In this document: piece by piece, positions 53,661 through 64,000 of the stretch
How the letters are laid out: every line of letters starts with the position of its first letter
How positions within the stretch are numbered: position 1 is the first letter of the stretch
Assembly (NCBI RefSeq): GCF_947623445.1
Contig: NC_135244.1
Span: 15,562,860-15,626,859 of the forward strand
DNA from: Clavelina lepadiformis
Lineage: Eukaryota > Chordata > Ascidiacea > Aplousobranchia > Clavelinidae
Direction of reading: 5' to 3'
DNA length: 64,000 nt
Made by a program: the position numbers and the translations under genes
Notes under the pieces: generated by a model
Told to the model about the DNA's origin: nothing
Database searches by the model: none
What the model saw: the letters and a program-made list of their open reading frames with translations, nothing else

Positions 53661-55700
53661 TTCGAGTGTAAGTTTTAAGACCGTCAAGAAAACGCTTCAG
53701 TTACGAGTTTGAACCTTTTTAGACTATCATGGCAAAACGTTCTTGGAAAAGTTTTTTAAACGTCGCAATTAACCTTCGCAAGCGAAAGAACAAACAACGT
53801 TAAATGCAAGTAACCACGATACTTTAAGTCATATATGACAACTGCAAAGCAAACTGGCTGTTGACAAGTTACAATGTGTAGTTGCAAATGGCACTTTCAT
53901 TAATCGGTTTGCAGTTTTGTTAATCTAAAGTCCATTTTTTTAATCACTTAACTTATATACCATGAATTATAAAAATAACCGAATTATTTAAAATTAATCT
54001 TTGTAAATTAAAAACCGACTGATTAGTTTGCAAAATACATGCGTGAGTAGGCAAATGTCACAAATTGCTAAACATCGTTCCTAAAATGCACTGCATGGTT
54101 CTATAAACGAAGCCTACGTAGGAATCGTAAAACATTTACATAATTTGGCAAGTATACACAATACATGGATTGTCAAATGTAAAGATGATTTTCAAAATGT
54201 ACTAAATTTTCTAAATCTACATTTGGTGAAATATTACGAGGTTAAACGTAAGCCAACATAATTTTACCAAATTTACATGGTTCGTGAAATTTACTCAATT
54301 TTCTAAATGTACGTTAGGCGTACCTACTGTTACATCTACATATTTGCCTGCTCTGCTACTAAAATAAAGCTTTCGCCTACAGTCATGTGAAAACATACAG
54401 TCTTGCCAGCCTGCTTTATCTTTCTTCCTGTGCTGCAGACTTTTATTACATCCTGTCTATTAGTCTAAATATTTCACGATGTTTTGGCTTCAACTATTGC
54501 AAGCTTAACTTTAGGGCTGTGAGCTTATGTTAAATAATGCAAAGTAACGTTTTTCAATTTGCCTTTGCTACTAAACAAGTTCGGTCACCTAGCTGAGTTT
54601 CTGTATCCTCCAAGATGTAAGATAAAATAACTTACTGCAATGCTGTATTTTGGGCAAATTCTAGTATCTGGAATTTTCACACCAAATCTTACACTTTTAA
54701 ACAATTTTTTCCCTATAATCTTTCCTAAAAAGTATCCAAAAGCCTTAACTTTGAGCCAACACAAAATTTCAACTTTAGCCTATACCTACACTCAGCAAAC
54801 GCCGTAACAACAACAACAAACAATCACAAATTAACGTCACATTCGCACTTGACCGGAACTACTTCTACTTTTTCTATTGTGACGTCTTGGATAAGACATT
54901 CATCACAATCGCCGTATTCTAATTTCAAAACTGCATAAAATGGTGTAACGGGGACTTCAATACTGATAGGCGAATTGTGGGACCGATAAGACAAAAGAAA
55001 TTATTTTAACTTCTCACCAAGTTGCTGAATGAATTTCGAAACGTCCTTGTTTTGTAAGAATGTGTACTTGGTTGGGATAATATTAGCATGCTTAATTTTC
55101 CTTCTAGACCCATGACCTATTTAAAACATTAAAATTTAATTTTTTGCCTGTTTACTGTCTCTGAGAGCTTTGAGACAGACTATGTGCCCCATGTAATCTA
55201 TTGAAAAACTACAAATTATCATAATTCTAAAGCATATTTTGTAGCGCAAAAATGGTTAATCCAAACGAACTTTCAGCAAACATTAATTGAACACCGTATT
55301 CACAAATATGACTAGTCCACTGTAATGAGCACCGAATTTATAAGTATAGTCCGTGGGTTTTTGCTACACCGATACTCAGCGCAAATCTGTATCACAACGT
55401 AACTGTGCGTGGGGGTCAGCGACAAAACTTTTTAACGTGTCCTTTCTTGAAATATTTGACTAAGAAATAAAAGATGGAATTAAACTTTTATTCATATGGA
55501 CATCTTAAAAAGCGAGCTCACTTCGCTGAACTTTCCGAGCAAGTTGAACATTTGTAATTGTTTACAAGTACTTTGTACAATGAGTGCAAATGGGCAATTT
55601 CATTTTTTTCATTTGCTTCATATTCAAAACAATTTTTGAATATGAAGCAAAGCGTATTTATCAATAGTACTGTAGATGAGCTACTAGTCACTAGGCAGTA
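53661..55700. other. Intergenic, no gene recognised
   Basis: AT-rich DNA; loosely repeated words TTTTCTAAATCTACATTTGG/AATTTTCTAAATGTACG lie at 54200-54315. No coding similarity was seen. Confidence 0.4.
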
Positions 55701-55842
55701 AGTTGCGTTTCGTAAGCATCAACAAAATCTGTGTCGACCTTAACAACCGCCTTTTCAATGTTTTTACTACACAGCATGCCTACAAAAGCTTTGGGCGTGT
55801 TTTCGAAACTATCTGTTACTGTTTCTCGGACCTAGATTTTTC
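55701..55842 (-). pseudogene. Orphan exon 9 of a PTGR1-like gene
   Basis: After a TTTCTCAG acceptor on the minus strand the DNA reads as family exon 9: KI, then TAG where copies 1, 2, 3 and 5 have AAG (Lys), [20 protein letters not shown], then a diverged end and TAG at 55703-55701. One G of the exon's initial GGA is also missing, which shifts the entry frame. No other exons of this copy were found nearby. It is a dead fragment, more diverged from copies 1-3 and 5 than they are from each other. Confidence 0.85.
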
Positions 55843-57253
55843 CTGAGAAAGCAGACATTTTGTACCTGTACCACATCAACCTAATTAAAAGTTTTCATAG
55901 TTTAACTTGCACCAAGCTCAAAGCAATTCAGTCAATATCAGTAAAACAAACTGCAATGAAAATTCTTTTGTTAACTCGCCTCATTTTATCTTAATTATTT
56001 CTTGTGTTCTGTTTCTGCTTCGGGCAAGTGTGTTTTTCTTCCTTGTAAACTACGACTACTTCACGGTTTGCATTGTGACCAATGAACACTTTTTGAGCCG
56101 TGAGGTTGTGTTGCTTTGGTTATCCTTATTCTATTATTTCAGATGAACGACTTTACGTTTAATAAAGCTAAGTATAACGGCATCATTTAGTACACGAACC
56201 ATTATATCAACAATGGCATAACTTAACTGTCATCAACGTTAAACTAAAAGCAAACTATCCGAAGCATAACAGCTGCAAAATAAAAAACTTTCTAACAAGA
56301 ATAATATAGCCAATATGGTAGTAAGCATATACAATACATTTTTGCACGTGTACGGATGTATTGGCAATTTTGTTGTTGTTTCGAATTACGTGCCGATCCA
56401 GATATTATACACCGACGAAAAATTTTTACTTATTCAAAATTTAAGCAATTTATAAGTGGGCACCACGTCTCAAAGGTATAATTGATTAATTAAAGCGTCC
56501 AAGTACCTCTTGTATCGCAGAGTTTGTATTGTTGATTTTGGAATACTTTCGCAGAGTTTGTACTTATTTTGTAAACACGTCTTTGTGGTATAAATTTTTT
56601 CTATTATGTATTCTATAAAGTATCGTTATTCTCCTAGGTGCTTAATAGCAATAATTAGGGAATAGTGCATTTTATATATTCAGGATTATACTTTCGCTTT
56701 GACATTTTGAATAAACTTAGCTAAAATACTATTCTAAAAGTATTTAAACTAAATACTGATCTACCCTCAGTTATGCCACACTGGTTACTTTTTGGTTATC
56801 TTCTTGCCTCATTAAATATCAGAAGTAATTAAAAAAAAACAGAACAGCTATTTATATTTTCACATCTTTCCAAACAAAGTTAAATACAGTATTTTGCGTC
56901 TCAAATTAACAGTTGTCATATATACCCAATAGATATTACGCCCTTTTTCATCTTATCGAGCCCTGGTACTGGTGAGTCGCCCACAGTTTTGATTATGCTC
57001 TGTAGTAAAACCCCTTTGTTACGTTTGTAACTGACTTTGCCTTTTACAAAACTTTCTCGATTTTTTTGCCATGTAAGCCATACGACTGGATCTACTCATC
57101 ATATTGTATCACGAATTTATTTTACATTTTTTGGTTTAACCGAACGAGCTGGGTAAGCAAAGCAAACGACGAATCCAGCCTAAGATCCTTAAATCCGTAA
57201 GACGACGTACCTCTGTATATACACCAATTTACACGACTTAAGATCGTCCAAAC
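55843..57253. other. Intergenic, no gene recognised except a 50-base repeat
   Basis: Contains the 50-base duplicate of the copy 6 leader (56545-56594) and otherwise AT-rich DNA. A short frame at 55907-56146 has hydrophobic stretches but no recognisable similarity. Confidence 0.4.
56545..56594 (+). repeat. Duplicate of the copy 6 5' leader (partner 60018-60067)
   Basis: Fifty bases starting ACTTTCGCAGAGTTTG match 60018-60067 at 48 of 50 positions by eye, in the same orientation. The partner ends six bases before the ATG of copy 6. No exon 1 follows here. It is probably a relic of another duplicated gene start. Confidence 0.75.
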
Positions 57254-57716
57254 CAGCGGTTCCCAAACTGGGGTCCGCGGACCAACTGGGGTCCGCAAAG
57301 AAGTTTCAGAGGGTCGGCAATGAGAATTAGTCTTTAAAGCTTTAAAACAGTTTCAGAGGGAGGATATAGTACACGACATGAGACTTGCGCTATCCAAAAC
57401 CAAACCAAACATTGATGAGTTAATTGTAGCAAAACAAGTGCACCCATCCCATTAAACGCTTATCGTATTTGATAGTTTTTGCTTTTTCTTTCATTTGTGT
57501 GGTTTTTGTAATTTTCCTATACCATTCTTTGATATTTATAGGGCCACGAAATATCAAAATAATTGCAAAGAGTCCATTCTTTGATTTTTATAGGGCCACG
57601 AAATATCAAAATAATTGCAAAGGGTTCATTCTTTGATTTTTATAGGACCACGAAATATCAAAATAATTGCAAAGGGTCCGCCAGGCAAAATTTTTAGAAA
57701 AGTTTGGGAACCGCTG
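57254..57716. mobile_element. hAT-type MITE (463 bp) with 8-base target-site duplication
   Basis: Terminal inverted repeats CAGCGGTTCCCAAACT and AGTTTGGGAACCGCTG are perfect over 16 bases. The flanks are GTCCAAAC at 57246-57253 and again at 57717-57724, an 8-base duplication as made by hAT transposases. No transposase frame is inside, so the element is non-autonomous. It carries a 3 x 52-base internal tandem array. Confidence 0.95.
57523..57678. repeat. Three 52-base tandem repeats inside the hAT MITE
   Basis: Units start at 57523, 57575 and 57627, each with CATTCTTTGAT, ACGAAATATCAAAATAATTG and CAAAG. They are nearly identical. Variable copy number between alleles would be expected. Confidence 0.9.
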
Positions 57717-57775
57717 GTCCAAACAAAGGCTGTAGTTTTCTACTTTTCTAAAAACAACAACTCATGTTGCTGTTT

Positions 57776-57804
57776 CCGAAACGTGCATTGACGGCACGTT
57801 TCGG
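57776..57804. repeat. Perfect 11-base-arm hairpin
   Basis: CCGAAACGTGC (57776-57786) and GCACGTTTCGG (57794-57804) are separated by a 7-base loop. It lies 60 bases beyond the MITE. The function is unknown. Confidence 0.7.
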
Positions 57805-58445
57805 AGCATGCTTAGCACGGTTTATGAATCTGCATACAATTCTGCGAGGTATTTAGTGTGCGCATCATTGTAATCGTGACTGTGCATTCAAAAATCATTC
57901 ATGAATCATGAAAACCGTTAACCCGTTAACCAGTTTAAAGGTGTAAGGCTGTAAGCGATGGTAAGTTTTTTTGCAACAGCACAATGACTCAGCAGTATCC
58001 CATACTTAGCCAACCAGTATTTAAGCCAGGCTTTCAATTGTTGCAAGTTAAAAGTCTGTCAGATAGAAACAGGATTTGATGAAAATCTATGACGCCGGAA
58101 GGAAGGCTGTATGTTTTCACGTAAGCGCAGAGGAAAGTTTTATTTTGGTTGCAGAACAGGCAAGTGATGCGCGCATGAAAATAAATGGTGTTTGCAAGAC
58201 TTGTCAATCGTATAACACGTACACCGGCTGATTCACCAAACAATCAGCGTTTCGTTATAAGAAGTTTTATGAGCTCGTTTCAATTTATATTTAAGGTTAC
58301 TTTTGAAACTTGAACAGGTTACGCTACAGTAGAAGAGAGGAGTCAAAAGAATATACTGTCTGATAAGGTAACAGATGAAATTGCTGATGAAGTATTGATA
58401 CATACTGTATTCGCGTTAACGGAAATCTTGTGGGAACGTGTAGAC
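57805..58445. other. Intergenic, no gene recognised
   Basis: No recognisable coding sequence or RNA gene. Confidence 0.4.
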
Positions 58446-58864
58446 CAGTGCTTTCCAACCTTTTATAACTCGCAGCACATTTTTGCTGACAATTGTTTTC
58501 AAAAATTGTGTTTGAATTTGCAATAGCACCCAGTTCACAAAGGCCCGACTTCACGGTATATACTTTGTATACTGCGACTAGGGTGATCAACCGTAATATA
58601 CTTTATGTGAGAAATATTGGCAGAATATGCACGCCACCGGACCTCCTGTATTGCTAGGTTTCCTGCAGAATTAATAGATTGAAATAATCTGAAAATAGCA
58701 ACCATTTACCTAAACACTCTCGTCTGCACAGAAATATTGTAAAAATCCGAATAATAGCGAATTGTCATATTATTTTTAAAGTCAAGTTGACCCTAACTGA
58801 AACATTTTGGCATGCTTCGGGGCCACCTGAAATAGCTTTGCGCCTCACATGCTGGGAAACGCTA
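58446..58864. mobile_element. Second hAT-type MITE (419 bp) with 8-base target-site duplication
   Basis: It starts CAGTGCTTTCCAACC and ends GCTGGGAAACGCTA, an imperfect inverted repeat. The 8-base duplication GTGTAGAC is at 58438-58445 and 58865-58872. It is more eroded at its ends than the element at 57254 and belongs to a different family. No transposase frame. Confidence 0.85.
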
Positions 58865-59008
58865 GTGTAGACTACACTGTTATTTTTGAAGGTTCGGCCT
58901 GCTGTCACTACTTCGTATACAAGAAAATCGTGCATTCAATTTTTGCAGTAAAGTTTTACCCTATGCAGTTACCCTAAATCTATCCACAAATTTAAATTAA
59001 AGTGTAGA

Positions 59009-59413
59009 ATGCTAAAATCTTTCTTTCAGTTTAATACAGCCATAACTAAATTAATAAAACTAAAGTCATTTCAACAAGACTTATTTGTCGAATTGTCGCG
59101 GTCGCTCAGAGCTCGTTTTTTATCTGTTCTGCTGGTCGGTTTTGTCTATATTGTGACTGTGTGTCACGAAGTCGGTCAGTCAGCTGTAACGTATAGTTGC
59201 TGGAATACGGAGTTTGTTTACGGTAAAGCACTACCTGGTAATAGCACCTGTCGATCAGGACTCAAATATCCCATGATACAAACAAAAAGTATTTCATTAT
59301 TGCCTATGAGTAAAAGAAAAACAACAGAAAAAGTCACAAATTGTGAAAAAGAGCAGCAATGTGTGCAGGCTAAAACTAAGTATATCCACGATGCATCAAT
59401 ATACAGTACTTGA
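59009..59413 (+). CDS. Unrecognised 134-codon open reading frame
   Basis: ATG at 59009, stop at 59411-59413. The conceptual protein has a basic N-terminal third, one hydrophobic segment (about residues 37-54, FLSVLLVGFVYIVTV), then a Cys-containing and later a Lys/Thr-rich polar tail. I recognise no family. It is long for a chance frame in DNA this AT-rich, but no splice signals, poly(A) signal or paralogue support it. It lies between a MITE and the copy 6 leader, so it may be a fragment of a mobile element or an exon of an unknown gene. Confidence 0.25.
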   Translation: MLKSFFQFNTAITKLIKLKSFQQDLFVELSRSLRARFLSVLLVGFVYIVTVCHEVGQSAVTYSCWNTEFVYGKALPGNSTCRSGLKYPMIQTKSISLLPMSKRKTTEKVTNCEKEQQCVQAKTKYIHDASIYST

Positions 59414-60017
59414 GTTGATTTTGGTTTGATGAAATTATTTGAGCCATTTTGAAGTTGCTGGAGTGACAACGAATATTCGGTAATTAAACTCCTGTTGTTG
59501 TTTTTGGAATGTGCGCCCTCTTAAGAAGTGTTGTCAGTTACCAGCATGTGCGGCAATGAAGACCAGTTTCGTCGAGTGACGTGCCTAGAGGGTATCAAGT
59601 CTAAAAGTTTATCGAGCGAGGCTGCTCTGTTCCCATTTTTGATAGAAACCAGGCTGTATTTTGTGATTGCTTTGCGCACGTGGTGTATGAAGTTAATGTT
59701 TTGGAAAAAGCCAACTTGCTTAGCCGTCGATGTTTGATACGGCAACGTATAATTGCTTGATGCTATAAATTGATTCAAAATGCATTTTGTCAGTGCTTCA
59801 GAGTTACGTACCTACCCGTCAAACAGAGAAGGCCAAGTTGCGTATCACATAAAATGAGTTTTAATTATTGGTATAAAGTGCAAGAGGCATTAATGCTCCT
59901 CGGGCTGCGTTGTCTAGCGTTGTGTAATCCATGTATCTTTATATACAGCATGTTAGATCTTTCCGCGAAATTGGCCAGTCGTCGACATTTATCTTCAGTT
60001 ATAAATGTTTTTCCGCA

Positions 60018-60067
60018 ACTTTCGCAGAGTTTGTACTTATTTTGTAAACACGTGTTTGTAGTATAAA
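60018..60067 (+). promoter_or_regulatory. Leader/promoter-proximal segment of copy 6 (duplicated at 56545)
   Basis: The segment ends six bases before the ATG of copy 6. Because it recurs 3.5 kb upstream, it was copied with, or as part of, an earlier gene start. It probably belongs to the 5' UTR; no TATA box is clear. Confidence 0.4.
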
Positions 60068-60073
60068 GTAAGG

Positions 60074-63731
<3,658 letters not shown>

Positions 63732-63941
63732 GATGAAAAAAGCAAGCTATATTGAAACTGGACTAAAAGAACATTTAATTGTAGCGTGCAAATAATATAT
63801 AGGTTTATGGAACCATGAATATCACTGCTAAAAGCTTATTACGTTTAATTTGTGTTTATTTCCACAAACACGTTATGGCAGATGTATGATAACAATTTTA
63901 CTCAAGATCCAATTTACTTTGCGAGTGCTAAATTTGTGCAA

Positions 63942-63947
63942 AATAAA
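63942..63947 (+). terminator. Poly(A) signal AATAAA, copy 6
   Basis: AATAAA about 210 bases after the copy 6 stop, the same spacing as in copies 1 and 2. Confidence 0.55.
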
Positions 63948-64000
63948 TAGAAGTGAACACTCATTTCTTTCTCTATATCAGTACAGTCAGTTGTTCTCGT

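Noticed and set aside
57776..57804. Histone-type 3' stem-loop
   Set aside because: The stem sequence and loop length differ from the histone consensus and no histone gene is nearby.

Overview
The window is animal nuclear DNA: AT-rich, intron-containing, with GT-AG introns of about 0.1-1.6 kb, AATAAA signals and several MITE-type DNA transposons. Gene content and compactness suggest a marine invertebrate, possibly a tunicate, but nothing here fixes the species.

Layout. (1) 1-1319: the last exon of an ER-lumen thioredoxin-fold protein (TXNDC16-like) ending in RDEL. (2) 1320-12551: 11 kb without a recognisable protein gene; three weak look-alike transcription-unit signatures (TATA or donor, short intron, small exon) lie near 3.7, 6.8 and 10.2 kb. 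(3) 12552-15868, minus strand: a complete nine-exon gene for the GTP-specific beta subunit of mitochondrial succinyl-CoA ligase (SUCLG2, 434 aa), including a 75-base first exon found by frame and splice-site matching. (4) 15869-23185: no gene; fold-back repeats, a dead LINE 3' end and a short degenerate repeat. (5) 23186-63731: a cluster of prostaglandin reductase 1-like genes (PTGR1/LTB4DH family, zinc-independent MDR, NADPH-dependent alkenal/one and 15-oxo-prostaglandin reductases). All copies share the same nine-exon plan.

The cluster holds copy 1 (+, in-frame TAA), copies 2 and 3 (+, in two near-identical tandem units of about 8.15 kb), a decayed third unit ending in an exon-1 relic, copy 5 (-, an inverted duplicate of copy 1), an orphan last exon (-), and a divergent copy 6 (+, in-frame TAA). 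Only copy 2 looks fully intact. Copy 3 has a replaced C terminus from a rearrangement inside its last exon. Copy 5 has lost one acceptor AG but has an in-frame substitute 6 bases upstream. The cluster looks like an actively rearranging detoxification/eicosanoid-reductase family caught in birth-and-death evolution. No wholly new system was identified; the best leads are the breakpoint-in-exon tandem duplication, the large inverted duplication, the graded decay of paralogues, and the three unexplained units in the first 11 kb.

All exon coordinates were read by eye from reading frame, splice consensus and comparison between copies. Identity statements are visual, not computed.
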